Positions 16,174 through 24,686 of a stretch of 41,863 bases of DNA are shown piece by piece. The stretch comes from Sideroxydans sp. (GTDB lineage Bacteria; Pseudomonadota; Gammaproteobacteria; Burkholderiales; Gallionellaceae), in assembly GCA_027310665.1 (NCBI GenBank), contig DAIDAJ010000070.1, positions 1 to 41,863 on the forward strand, in the 5' to 3' direction. The notes below the pieces were generated by a model that saw only the letters and a list, made by a program, of their open reading frames with translations, had not been told where the DNA came from and ran no database searches. The number at the start of each line of letters is the position of its first letter. Within the stretch, counting starts at the first letter, position 1. The position numbers were made by a program, and so were the translations under genes.

Positions 16174-16896
16174 TCACGGAGCCGGTTTTGTGAACAGATC
16201 GATGCGCATGGGAGCGAGGAATTCCGCCCCGGTCGGGGACATGTGAAGATTGAATCTGGTGCGCACTTCTTCGAACAGCGCAGGCGATAGCCGGTGGTCG
16301 GTATGGGTCACCTTGAGAATCTGGTTCTCGAACTGGTCGAAGCTGTCGAAATGCGCCGGCTGCAAAAAGAATTTCTGCTGCACAAGCGTTAGCTGCCGAG
16401 TGGAAACCGCGCGCACTTCCGCCGCGAAGGCGGCCTCGCGCACTTCCCTTTCGTCATGGAAAAGCCGCAGTATCTCGTTGAATTCTCCCGCGTAGACAGG
16501 CTCGGAAATATAGGCTGTTCCTCCTGTCTTCAATACCCGGTGGATCTCGGAGAACGCCTGGTCGAGGGATCCGGAGGGTACGTGATGCAGGGACTTGAAC
16601 ATCAACACAAGGTCGAAACTCGAATCGGCGGCGGGAATGTTCTCGGCACCGCCGTACTCGAAGCGGACGTTGGGCAGATCCCCGATCATCCTGTTCTTCG
16701 CAAGCTGGACTTCGTCCACTTCCAGGGCGAGAACCGAGGTGGCCTTTTGAGCGACCAGGCGAGTCTTTTCTGCAGCGCCGCAGCCAAGTTCGAGTACCTG
16801 TGCATTTTTCAGTTGCAGGAGTTCATCCATGATCTCCCGCTCGTTGGCAACGAGGGTAACCTGGGGGGCATCGATACGCATCTGGCTGATTGTCAT
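16174..16896 (-). CDS. Class I SAM-dependent methyltransferase, unknown substrate
   Basis: 240 aa with the Rossmann methyltransferase core. Motif I is VLELGCGAAEKTRLVA, an acidic residue ending strand 2 is in LALEVDEVQL, and motif IV/post-I is DLVLMFKSLHHV, followed by the VLKTGGTAYISEPV strand typical of methyltransferase domain 11 proteins. Start ATG 16896 is chosen because AAGGA lies about 8 nt upstream; the longer frame to 16971 has no ribosome site. The substrate cannot be inferred. It is transcribed away from the small gene at 17148 and is separated from the ATPase by about 160 bp without a visible gene. Confidence 0.85.
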   Translation of the reverse strand: MTISQMRIDAPQVTLVANEREIMDELLQLKNAQVLELGCGAAEKTRLVAQKATSVLALEVDEVQLAKNRMIGDLPNVRFEYGGAENIPAADSSFDLVLMFKSLHHVPSGSLDQAFSEIHRVLKTGGTAYISEPVYAGEFNEILRLFHDEREVREAAFAAEVRAVSTRQLTLVQQKFFLQPAHFDSFDQFENQILKVTHTDHRLSPALFEEVRTRFNLHMSPTGAEFLAPMRIDLFTKPAP

Positions 16897-17110
16897 GTCT
16901 GATCCTTGTGTCTTCCATCCGTTACGGTTCCTGGCAGCACGATCGTTCCGAACTGGCATGCCGGAATGCATTTTTTTGCATCCGGCGAGAATTTAACAGC
17001 CGGAAGCGCAAGTCGGCAATATTTCTGCAAAGCGTCCGCAGCATGCAACATGCGGCTCGATCCGAACCCGGATTAAACTTCCCGCCGATCAAGCCGATAC
17101 ATCTATTGCA

Positions 17111-17131
17111 GGGGCGGTTGAAACCGTTCCC
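17111..17131 (+). promoter_or_regulatory. Hairpin just upstream of a strong ribosome site
   Basis: GGGGCGGTT and AACCGTTCC can pair over eight to nine positions (two G-U) directly before the GGAGG that serves the 73-aa gene. It could shield or stabilise the mRNA 5' end. Function is speculative. Confidence 0.3.
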
Positions 17132-17147
17132 GATACGGAGGTGTGAT

Positions 17148-17369
17148 ATGGCTACCACGATGAACATGAGCGGCTACGAGATCGAACGCGATGCAGTTGC
17201 GGACGAGGAATATGGCGACGAGGTCATATATGCCGGATGGAATCCGCAGCTTGCGTCGGTCGGCGACCGGCCCGTCAGGGAAATGAATAAGCATTCGCTA
17301 TTTCCGGGCGAATTGGCGACAGCGGATATCGATGCATTCCTGCAACAGATGTACAAATATCAGCGCTAG
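17148..17369 (+). CDS. 73-aa acidic protein of unknown function
   Basis: A very good Shine-Dalgarno (GGAGGTG, 6 nt before ATG 17148) supports this short gene, which is the end of a longer frame with no other start signal. The protein is acidic in the first half (ERDAVADEEYGDE) and more basic at the end (LQQMYKYQR). It has no signal peptide, membrane helix or cysteines. No family recognised. It stands alone between a divergent methyltransferase and slt. Confidence 0.65.
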   Translation: MATTMNMSGYEIERDAVADEEYGDEVIYAGWNPQLASVGDRPVREMNKHSLFPGELATADIDAFLQQMYKYQR

Positions 17370-17507
17370 CGATGTGCTTTCCAGGACGACCTCACGAGTG
17401 AGGTGAATCTCGCTGCAAGCCTTATTCCGCGCCGTGTTCGGGCATTTTCGGCAACGTGGCGCAGGGCGCATGTGGTATTCTCTATGCAGTCGACCCTGAG
17501 TTTTTCC

Positions 17508-19436
17508 ATGAAATTCGTATTGTTCCTGCTGCTGGTGCTGCCGGTGTGTGTGCTGGCCGACCAAGAAAGCGATTTCCGCATTGCACGCGAAGCGTTGCGT
17601 GCCGGCAACGCTTCACGTCTGGACAAAGTGGCGGACAACCTCAGGGACACACCGCTGGAGCCCTACGTGACCTATTACCAGTTGCGCATGCACTGGGGCG
17701 TGAAGGCGACACCGGCGATCAAGGCGTTTCTTGCGCGCACCGACGAATCTCCGGTGGTCGATCAGTTTCGCGGAGAGTGGCTCAAATATCTCGGCGAGCG
17801 CGAAAGCTGGGACGAGTTTGCGGAGGAATATCCGCATCTGGTGAATTCGGATGACGAGTTGACCTGCTATTCCCTGCAATTGCGCCAACAGACCGATGCC
17901 GCCGGTGCGCTGGCCGAGGCACGCAAGCTGTGGTTCAGCGGCGACGAGATGCCGGATAGTTGTACACCGTTGTTCACGGAGGCGATCAAGCAGGGCGTCA
18001 TTAGCGATGCCGATATATGGCAGCGTATGCGCCTGGCGCTGGAGAACAACAACACCTCCCTGGCTCGGGAACTGATCAAAAAGCTGCCCAAGGCACAAGT
18101 CTTTCCGGCGGCCGAATTGAGCGTGGCGGCGAGGAACCCGCGGCGCTATCTGGAAAGCACCAGATTCGAGAATGCGGGCATGGGGCGGAGAGTCGCGGCT
18201 TTATTCGCTTTGCAGCGTCTGGCCAGACAGTCGCCCCAGATCGCATTTACGCGCTGGGAACATATTGCCAATTATTTTTCCGAGGATGAACAGCGCTATT
18301 TCTTCGGCTGGCAGGGCTACGCCGGCGCCCAAGCCCATGACGAACGGGCGTTGCTGTGGTATTCGGTGGCGGGCGACGCGGCGTTGAATCCCAAACAACT
18401 GGCGTGGCGCACCCGCGCAGCATTGCGCGCGAACAACTGGCACGAGGTGTGGGAGAGTATCAGTGCGATGTCGCCGCAACAGCAGCGCGAGGGAGCGTGG
18501 CGATATTGGAAAGGCCGCGCACTCATGGCTCTGGGGCGGCCTGTGGAGGCCGAAGCGCTGTTTACCGACCTGAGCCGCGAATACAATTTCTATGGGCAGC
18601 TCGCCTCTGAGGAATTGGGAGGGGCGCCGGGCGCCGGCATGGGTTCGGTGCACTACCAGCCGAGCGATACCGAGCTCGAAGCGATACAGGCGATGCCCGG
18701 GATACAGCGCACGCTGTTGTTGTATCGCATGGACATGCGCACCGAAGCTGCAAAGGAATGGGCCTGGGCAACCCGGAACTTCAGCGACCGGCAATTGCTG
18801 GTGGCGGCCGAAGTTGCACGCCGCAACGAGATGTACGACCGTTCGATCAATGCAGCAGATCGTACGGTCCAGTTGCATGATTTCAACTTGCGCTACCCTG
18901 CTCCGTACCGCGAAAGCATGCAGGAAAACCTGCACAAGCATGGCTTGGAGGAGGCATGGGTGTATGGCCTGATGCGGCAGGAAAGCCGCTTCGCGACCAG
19001 GGCGAAATCCGATGCGGGCGCTGCCGGCCTGATGCAGATCATGCCGGACACGGCGCGCTGGGTGGCCAGGCAGATCGGCATGAAAGGCTACCGCAAGGGG
19101 CTCATCCATCAACTGGATGTGAACATCAAGCTCGGCACGTATTACATGAAAACAGTCTCGCATCAATTTGACGACAATCCGGTGCTGGCATCGGCCGCCT
19201 ACAATGCGGGTCCCACCAGGGCGCGGCAATGGCGAGGAACACAGCCGATGGAGGGAGCGATCTACGTCGAAACCATTCCGTTCGACGAGACGCGCGATTA
19301 TGTGAAGAAAGTGCTGAGTAACACCATGTATTACTCCAAGCTGTTCGGGCAGACCTCGCTATCGCTCAAACAACGGCTCGGCACCATCGAAGCGCAAAAT
19401 GCGAAGAACCAGAAATCCTATTTCGATGAACGTTAA
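17508..19436 (+). CDS. slt: Soluble lytic murein transglycosylase
   Basis: Periplasmic enzyme that cleaves the MurNAc-GlcNAc bond of peptidoglycan with formation of 1,6-anhydro ends. 642 aa, the same size class as E. coli Slt70. Residues 1-17 (MKFVLFLLLVLPVCVLA) form a signal peptide. A long alpha-superhelical region of short helices (about 25-450) follows, then the goose-lysozyme-like catalytic domain with E492 in MRQESRF, GAAGLMQIMPDTA, and the ASAAYNAGPTRARQW motif. ATG 17508 places the signal peptide at the N-terminus; ATG 17484 is an alternative and a GTG at 17403 is unlikely. The 3' end overlaps cca by 11 bp, so the two are co-transcribed. Confidence 0.95.
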   Translation: MKFVLFLLLVLPVCVLADQESDFRIAREALRAGNASRLDKVADNLRDTPLEPYVTYYQLRMHWGVKATPAIKAFLARTDESPVVDQFRGEWLKYLGERESWDEFAEEYPHLVNSDDELTCYSLQLRQQTDAAGALAEARKLWFSGDEMPDSCTPLFTEAIKQGVISDADIWQRMRLALENNNTSLARELIKKLPKAQVFPAAELSVAARNPRRYLESTRFENAGMGRRVAALFALQRLARQSPQIAFTRWEHIANYFSEDEQRYFFGWQGYAGAQAHDERALLWYSVAGDAALNPKQLAWRTRAALRANNWHEVWESISAMSPQQQREGAWRYWKGRALMALGRPVEAEALFTDLSREYNFYGQLASEELGGAPGAGMGSVHYQPSDTELEAIQAMPGIQRTLLLYRMDMRTEAAKEWAWATRNFSDRQLLVAAEVARRNEMYDRSINAADRTVQLHDFNLRYPAPYRESMQENLHKHGLEEAWVYGLMRQESRFATRAKSDAGAAGLMQIMPDTARWVARQIGMKGYRKGLIHQLDVNIKLGTYYMKTVSHQFDDNPVLASAAYNAGPTRARQWRGTQPMEGAIYVETIPFDETRDYVKKVLSNTMYYSKLFGQTSLSLKQRLGTIEAQNAKNQKSYFDER

Positions 19437-20655
19437 CGATCTGACAGTCTATTGCGTCGGCGGCGCAGTGCGCGACCGGCTGCTCGGTTTGCCGGTGCAG
19501 GATCACGATTGGGTGGTGGTGGGCAGCACGCCCGATGAGATGGTCGTGCGCGGCTTCAAGCCGGTGGGCAGCGACTTCCCCGTGTTTCTGCACCCCGAAA
19601 CGCACGAGGAATATGCGCTGGCACGCACCGAACGCAAGGTCGCGCAGGGTTACAAAGGGTTCACCGTGTATGCCTCGCCTGAAGTGACGCTGGAGCAGGA
19701 TCTGCTGCGCCGCGACTTCACCATCAATGCCATCGCGCAAGATGCCGACGGCAACCTCATCGACCCTTACGGCGGACAGGCCGACCTGAAAGCGGGCGTG
19801 CTGCGCCATGTGAGCGCCGCATTCGCCGAAGATCCCGTGCGCATCCTGCGCGGCGCGCGCTTTGCGGCGCGTTTCGGGTTCGCCTTTGCGCCGGAGACGT
19901 TGGCGCTGATGCGGACGATGGTCGAGAACGGCGAAGTCGATGCACTGGTGGCCGAACGCGTGTGGCAGGAACTGGCGCGCGGGCTGATGGAAAAACACCC
20001 GTCGCGCTTCTTTACCACGCTGCGCGAGTGCGGCGCACTGAAAAAGATATTGCCGGAACTGGATGCGCTGTTCGGCGTGCCGCAACCGCCCCAGTACCAC
20101 CCCGAGATAGATTGCGGCATTCACGCCATGCTGGTGCTGGACGACACGGCCAGGCACGGCTATCCGCTGGAAGTGCGCTTTGCCGCGCTGGGGCACGATC
20201 TGGGCAAAGGCAGCACCCCGGCAGATATTCTGCCGCGTCACATCGGCCATGAGATGCGCAGCGTCGAACACCTGAAGGATGTGTGCGAGCGGCTGCGCGT
20301 GCCCGGCGAATGCCGCGATCTGGCGATGCTCGTGGCAAGACACCACGGCAACGTGCATCGCGTCAGGGAACTGCGTGCAGACACGATCGTGAAGTTGTTC
20401 GACAGCTGCGATCTGTGGCGCAAGCCGGAACGCTTCACGCAGCTACTGCAGGCCTGCGAGTCGGACGCACACGGGCGCACCGGACATGAGCAGGATGCTT
20501 ATCCGCAATCCGCGTATCTGCTGCGCTGCGCGCAAGCTGCACAGGCAGTGAACGCCGGGGAGATCGCGCGCGCAAGTTCTGACAAAAACCTGATCGCCGA
20601 CCGGGTACGCGAGGCGCGCATCATGGCGGTCGAAACCGTCATCAAGGGTTCGTAG
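19426..20655 (+). CDS. cca: tRNA nucleotidyltransferase (CCA-adding enzyme) with HD domain
   Basis: Adds or repairs the 3' CCA of tRNAs. 409 aa. N-terminal class II nucleotidyltransferase head with YCVGGAVRDRLLG (about 8-20) and the catalytic pair in VQDHDWVV. RRDFTINAIA and the nucleotide-selecting region follow (about 100-160). The C-terminal HD phosphohydrolase domain has GHDLGKGSTP (about 255) and RHIGHE, as in the E. coli-type multifunctional enzyme. ATG 19426 is chosen because it places GGAVRD near the N-terminus as in homologues; ATG 19399 is possible. It overlaps the end of slt. Confidence 0.95.
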   Translation: MNVNDLTVYCVGGAVRDRLLGLPVQDHDWVVVGSTPDEMVVRGFKPVGSDFPVFLHPETHEEYALARTERKVAQGYKGFTVYASPEVTLEQDLLRRDFTINAIAQDADGNLIDPYGGQADLKAGVLRHVSAAFAEDPVRILRGARFAARFGFAFAPETLALMRTMVENGEVDALVAERVWQELARGLMEKHPSRFFTTLRECGALKKILPELDALFGVPQPPQYHPEIDCGIHAMLVLDDTARHGYPLEVRFAALGHDLGKGSTPADILPRHIGHEMRSVEHLKDVCERLRVPGECRDLAMLVARHHGNVHRVRELRADTIVKLFDSCDLWRKPERFTQLLQACESDAHGRTGHEQDAYPQSAYLLRCAQAAQAVNAGEIARASSDKNLIADRVREARIMAVETVIKGS

Positions 20656-20737
20656 CACTCGCGCCGGTGAAAAAAAAAGAGCGCTGACCATTTCCGGCAG
20701 CGGTCAATTCCAGATAGCAGGAATCATTCGGCCCGGG

Positions 20738-20971
20738 CTATTTTTCAGGCCTCGTAATGGCACATAGAACGACGCCGACAACCAGCCCGCCCACCAATCC
20801 AGCCAGACCGAGATTGCCGCCTATGCTGGCCTCGAAATCATTGCCGCCGATGAACCAGGAAAGCAGGAAGACTGCGATAGCAAGGGAAAACCAGACAACC
20901 TCGCCAACAGACAGGGCGAACAGGTTCGGGCCTTTGGGTAAATGAACATCATGTAAATGAATGGAGTGCAT
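20738..20971 (-). CDS. Small two-helix membrane protein
   Basis: 77 aa with two hydrophobic segments, about residues 20-42 (ALSVGEVVWFSLAIAVFLLSWFI) and 53-72 (LGLAGLVGGLVVGVVLCAI; glycine-rich). The N-terminus contains several histidines (MHSIHLHDVHLP). ATG 20971 is chosen because AAAGGAG lies 8 nt upstream; ATG 20992 is in frame but lacks a ribosome site. No family recognised. Convergent with cca. Confidence 0.65.
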   Translation of the reverse strand: MHSIHLHDVHLPKGPNLFALSVGEVVWFSLAIAVFLLSWFIGGNDFEASIGGNLGLAGLVGGLVVGVVLCAITRPEK

Positions 20972-21273
20972 GACCGTCTCCTTTAAAGACATTGGGTAGA
21001 CCTGCTGATTTCAGTACCGGCCGCGGTGGCAAGAAATCGAATTACATACGTCTCATGTCATCAACAGTCGTATTGATAATGAGCATTCTGGCCCCAACGG
21101 TCAATATTGCACTGCCAAGAGTTTGGGAGTAAGTTGTTTCGTTGAATGCGTATTTTTCCTGAAGCAGGGAGGCCGGGCCCTGATCTCGATTCTTCTTCCA
21201 GTACTGGAACGTCTTACATTCATCGCCAATTATTAGTCAGCGCGGAATTGCCCGATACCAGCGGGTCGTCCGG
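20972..21273. other. Intergenic gap, nothing clear
   Basis: Should contain the promoter for the two-helix membrane protein. GATAATGAGCATTC near 21075 faintly resembles half of a Fur box but lacks the opposing arm. No gene, terminator or repeat is supported. Confidence 0.4.
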
Positions 21274-21798
21274 TCATGCATTTTTTCGTTTTGGATCTTG
21301 GGGCAAGCCCGAAATGACGGCACGCCACGCTTGCAGTTTGTCCGCATAGCGAAGCCCGGCATGCGCGGGACTGGTTGAAGGCAGTCGCTGCAACTTCAGC
21401 GGTGGCAAGGCTTGTTTGTCCTGCACGAATTTCCTGAAGCATTGTTCGGCTTTGCTGCCGTTGAAGAACACCTGTATGATCTGCGGATGCCGAGCGAAGA
21501 AGGACGAGAAGTCGTTCGCCGATTCTTGCCTGATATCGGAATCCATGCTGGTTTCGCGCACACAGGAATCAAGCACGTCCCATAACGCGATTCCGGCAGT
21601 GCGCAGGATGGCAAGCCTTTCCTGATAGGGCATTCCCGGGTACGCACCGACCAGCTCCCCCATGATTTTCCAGAAGACATTCGACGGATGGGCGTAATAC
21701 TGGTTCTCTTCCAGCGATCGCCTGCCGGGCATGCTGCCCAAGATCAGTATGCGTGCATCCGCGCTGCTTACGGGTTCGAAACTGCGGATAGGCGACAT
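21274..21798 (-). CDS. DNA-deoxyinosine / hypoxanthine-DNA glycosylase (UDG superfamily)
   Basis: Base-excision repair enzyme that removes deaminated bases such as hypoxanthine from DNA. 174 aa. The N-terminal motif ILILGSMPGRRSLEENQYYAHPSNVFW (described by position, about 16-42) is the active-site GSMPG/S...YYAHPxNxFW signature of the family. ALWDVLDSCVRETSMDSDI and VFFNGSKAE follow, then LPSTSPAHA, the equivalent of the family's C-terminal substrate loop. ATG 21798 is chosen because it gives the usual N-terminus; the frame continues upstream to 21894, but that would overlap the gene before it. It lies 25 bp downstream of the MidA-family gene, probably in one transcript. Confidence 0.88.
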   Translation of the reverse strand: MSPIRSFEPVSSADARILILGSMPGRRSLEENQYYAHPSNVFWKIMGELVGAYPGMPYQERLAILRTAGIALWDVLDSCVRETSMDSDIRQESANDFSSFFARHPQIIQVFFNGSKAEQCFRKFVQDKQALPPLKLQRLPSTSPAHAGLRYADKLQAWRAVISGLPQDPKRKNA

Positions 21799-21823
21799 GC
21801 TTGGGACGGTAAAATCAGTGCGG

Positions 21824-22978
21824 CTACAAGTGGCGCGATTGATCACCGCGCAGGAATCCGGCCAGCGGCTGGTCCATGCCTTTGCCAAGCGCAATCACCT
21901 TGAATAGCTCCCCCATCTCCGCCGGACTGGTGAGTTTTTGCAGTTGGGCGGAAAGTGGCGCATACGCCTTCACATCTTCAGCCGGAACTTCGCCGAGCAG
22001 ATCCGTCACGCCGTTGTTGATCAGAAAATGGGCCTGCGAGGTATAGCCCAGGAAATGCGCACCGTGATCGATCGCGGTTTCCGCAATGGCGGTGAAATCC
22101 ACATGCGCCGTGATGTCTTGCAGGCCGGGCAGGTAAAACGGATCGTCGTGCGAGTGGTGGCGGTAATGGCACATCAGGGTGCCGCGGGTCCGTTGCGGAT
22201 GGTAATACTCGCCGGCACCGAATCCGTAGTCGATGAATAGCATCGCTCCCGTTTCCATGCGCTCGCACAAGCTGGCGACCAGGCCGCGTGCGGTGAGCGA
22301 GATCTCGCTCAGATAATCGTCGGGCACCTTGATCTTGCTTGCGATGTCGAGCAGCGCGGGCGATTCCGGCAGTCTGTCCTGCCAGCTGAAATGGTTGGCT
22401 AAGTCTGTCACGCCGCGTTCCAGGATGCGCTGATTCGTCCAGTACATCAGATGGACCGGGAATGCATCCAGCACCTCGTTGCCGATGACTGCACCGGAGA
22501 TCTTTTCCGGCAAGGTGTCCAGCCAGCGCACGCGCCCGGCGAGATGCGGCAGCCTGTCGCGCAACAGCGCCTGCTGGCGTTCGCGCAGGTCGGCGCTTAC
22601 CTCCAGTATCGAATAGCTTTCCGGCAGTTCGTCCTGCCGTTCGAGTTCTCCGAGGATATCCAGCGCGAGCTTTCCGCTGCCCGCGCCGAGCTCAAGGACG
22701 TGCGGCGAGCTGGCCCGCATCACTTCGATCAGCTGCCTTGCCACGGTCCTGCCGAACAGCGTGGACAGTTCCGGCGCAGTGGTGAAATCGCCTTCTTCGC
22801 CGAATTTTCGCGACCCGGCCGTGTAGTAGCCGAAACCGGGCGCATACAGCGCCAGTTCCATGAAGCGCGAAAAAGGAATCCATCCTCCCTGCGCGGCGAT
22901 ATCGGCGCGGATGAGGTCGCACAATTTGGCGCTGTGAACGAGAGCGTCGGGGCCGGGGACAGGCAAGGTGATGGGCAT
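21824..22978 (-). CDS. MidA/NDUFAF7-family SAM-dependent methyltransferase
   Basis: 384 aa. Diagnostic stretches include FSRFMELALYAPGFGYYT (about 37-54), GDFTTAPELSTLFG, the SAM-binding HVLELGAGSGKLALDI, and GNEVLDAFPVHL. Mitochondrial members methylate an arginine of complex I subunit NDUFS2; the bacterial substrate is not established. ATG 22978 is 45 bp from the divergent SDR gene. Followed by the DNA glycosylase. Family assignment is strong. Confidence 0.92.
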   Translation of the reverse strand: MPITLPVPGPDALVHSAKLCDLIRADIAAQGGWIPFSRFMELALYAPGFGYYTAGSRKFGEEGDFTTAPELSTLFGRTVARQLIEVMRASSPHVLELGAGSGKLALDILGELERQDELPESYSILEVSADLRERQQALLRDRLPHLAGRVRWLDTLPEKISGAVIGNEVLDAFPVHLMYWTNQRILERGVTDLANHFSWQDRLPESPALLDIASKIKVPDDYLSEISLTARGLVASLCERMETGAMLFIDYGFGAGEYYHPQRTRGTLMCHYRHHSHDDPFYLPGLQDITAHVDFTAIAETAIDHGAHFLGYTSQAHFLINNGVTDLLGEVPAEDVKAYAPLSAQLQKLTSPAEMGELFKVIALGKGMDQPLAGFLRGDQSRHL

Positions 22979-22985
22979 GGTCAGG

Positions 22986-22991
22986 TATAAT
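22986..22991 (+). promoter_or_regulatory. Perfect TATAAT -10 box upstream of SDR gene
   Basis: TATAAT in the 45-bp divergent gap, with predicted start near 22998 and ATG at 23024. No recognisable -35 lies 17 bp upstream, so it would depend on an activator or other contacts. Confidence 0.35.
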
Positions 22992-23023
22992 TCAACAGTT
23001 GCGAGAGTTTAGTGGGGAATAGG

Positions 23024-23764
23024 ATGCAAGGCAAAACAGTATTGGTGACAGGGGGGGCAAAGCGCGTTGGCGCGGCTATCGTACGCCGTTTGCATGCGGC
23101 GGGTGCGAACGTCGCGATCCATTGCAACGCATCTTTGCAGGATGCGCAGGCCCTGCGCGCCGAATTGAACGCGAAGCGCCCGGATTCGGCCTGCACCGTA
23201 CAGGCCGACCTGCTGGATATCTCCGCCCTGACGCGCGTGATCGAGGAGGCGGTCAAGCAATTCGGGCAATTGCATGCGCTGGTCAACAACGCCTCCAGTT
23301 TTTATCCCACGCCGCTGGACACCATGAACGAGCAGCAATGGAACGACCTGCTCGGCACCAACCTGAAGGCACCCTTGTTCCTGGCGCAGGCGGCCGCGAC
23401 CGAATTGCGCCGCAATCACGGATGTATCGTCAATATCGTCGATATCCATGCCGATTTTCCGATGCAGGGGCACTTGCTGTATAACGTGGCCAAGACGGGC
23501 CTGGCAGGGCTTACGCGAGCATTGGCGCAGGAACTTGCGCCGCAGGTACGCGTGAACGGGGTCGCACCCGGCATCAATCTCTGGCCGGAAAGCGTGGCTT
23601 GGCAAGACGAAGAGCAGCGCCGCAGGCTGGTTGCGCACACCCTTCTCAAACGCGAGGGAGAACCGGACGATATCGCCAGGACCGTGCAATTCCTGATCGC
23701 CGATGCGCCCTATATCACGGGCCAGATATTGGCGGTCGACGGGGGGCGCAGCATCAACCTTTGA
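23024..23764 (+). CDS. Pteridine reductase-like short-chain dehydrogenase (FolM/PTR1 type)
   Basis: NADPH-dependent reductase of pterins or dihydrofolate (family knowledge). 246 aa. The cofactor motif TGGAKRVG (about 10-17) has the Arg typical of NADPH-preferring pteridine reductases. NNAS is present. The active site has D in place of the usual SDR serine (NIVDIHADF), followed by YNVAK, as in FolM/PTR1. The C-terminal VDGGRSIN is usual. Start ATG 23024 follows AGG; the upstream GTG at 23012 is in frame but less likely. Seven bases separate it from ttcA, so the two are an operon. Confidence 0.88.
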   Translation: MQGKTVLVTGGAKRVGAAIVRRLHAAGANVAIHCNASLQDAQALRAELNAKRPDSACTVQADLLDISALTRVIEEAVKQFGQLHALVNNASSFYPTPLDTMNEQQWNDLLGTNLKAPLFLAQAAATELRRNHGCIVNIVDIHADFPMQGHLLYNVAKTGLAGLTRALAQELAPQVRVNGVAPGINLWPESVAWQDEEQRRRLVAHTLLKREGEPDDIARTVQFLIADAPYITGQILAVDGGRSINL

Positions 23765-23771
23765 AAATCAA

Positions 23772-24626
23772 ATGAACGACATCACTCAACCCATCCACTT
23801 CGAACACCATTCCACCAACTTCAATCGTCTGAAGGGGCGGCTGGAGCACATGGTCGGCAAAGCCATCGGCGATTTCAACATGATCGAGGAGGGCGATACC
23901 GTGATGGTGTGCCTCTCCGGCGGCAAGGATTCCTATACCCTGCTGGATATCCTGCTCACCCTGCGCAAACGCGCGCCCATCGATTTCAGGATCGTGGCGA
24001 TGAACCTGGACCAGAAGCAGCCGGGCTTCCCGGCCGACGTCCTGCCGAATTATTTGAAGAAGCTTGGCGTGGATTTCCACATCGAGACGCAGGACACCTA
24101 TTCCATCGTCAAGGCCAAGATTCCCGAGGGCAAGACCACCTGCTCGCTCTGCTCGCGGTTGCGCCGCGGCATCATCTACAAGGTGGCGGGAGAACTGGGC
24201 GCGAACAAGATCGCGCTGGGGCACCACCGCGATGACATGGTGGAGACGCTGTTCCTGAACATGTTCTTCGGCGGCAAGCTCAAGGCCATGCCGCCCAAAC
24301 TGGTGACCGACAAAGGCGACCACATCGTGATCCGTCCTCTGGCCTATTGCGCCGAGAAAGACATCGCCCGCTACGCGCGCGGCATGGAATTCCCCATCAT
24401 CCCGTGCAACCTGTGCGGTTCGCAGGAGAACCTGCAACGCCAGAACATCAAGGAGATGCTTGCGCAGTGGGAGCACCGGTACCCGGGGCGTACCCAGACC
24501 ATCTTTACCGCCATGCAAAACATCAAACCTTCACACCTGCTCGACGCGAATTTGTTCGACTTCAAGAATATAGGGTTGGGGACAGAGGTGGATGAAGGCG
24601 ACGTTGCCTTCGACCAGGAAATTTGA
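23772..24626 (+). CDS. ttcA: tRNA 2-thiocytidine-32 synthetase TtcA
   Basis: Iron-sulfur enzyme that thiolates C32 of certain tRNAs. 284 aa. PP-loop SGGKDS at 49-54. Two CxxC pairs, C124/C127 ([11 protein letters not shown]) and C212/C215 ([13 protein letters not shown]), hold the [4Fe-4S] cluster. [11 protein letters not shown] follows the first pair as expected. ATG 23772 is chosen because it lies just after the SDR stop; the longer frame runs back into that gene. Confidence 0.96.
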   Translation: MNDITQPIHFEHHSTNFNRLKGRLEHMVGKAIGDFNMIEEGDTVMVCLSGGKDSYTLLDILLTLRKRAPIDFRIVAMNLDQKQPGFPADVLPNYLKKLGVDFHIETQDTYSIVKAKIPEGKTTCSLCSRLRRGIIYKVAGELGANKIALGHHRDDMVETLFLNMFFGGKLKAMPPKLVTDKGDHIVIRPLAYCAEKDIARYARGMEFPIIPCNLCGSQENLQRQNIKEMLAQWEHRYPGRTQTIFTAMQNIKPSHLLDANLFDFKNIGLGTEVDEGDVAFDQEI

Positions 24627-24686
24627 CGTAAAATTTATGTACTCGTGAACAGGTCATTTCGCGCAAACTTTGAATTGGAGCAAAAA

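Noticed and set aside
20680..20710. Possible terminator between cca and the two-helix membrane protein gene
   Set aside because: There is a T8 run on the minus strand, but only a 5-bp stem (TGACC/GGTCA) with a long loop precedes it; not convincing.
21070..21095. GATAATGAGCATTC as a possible Fur box
   Set aside because: Only about one half of the 19-bp palindrome is present; no opposing ATTATC arm, and neighbours have no iron link.
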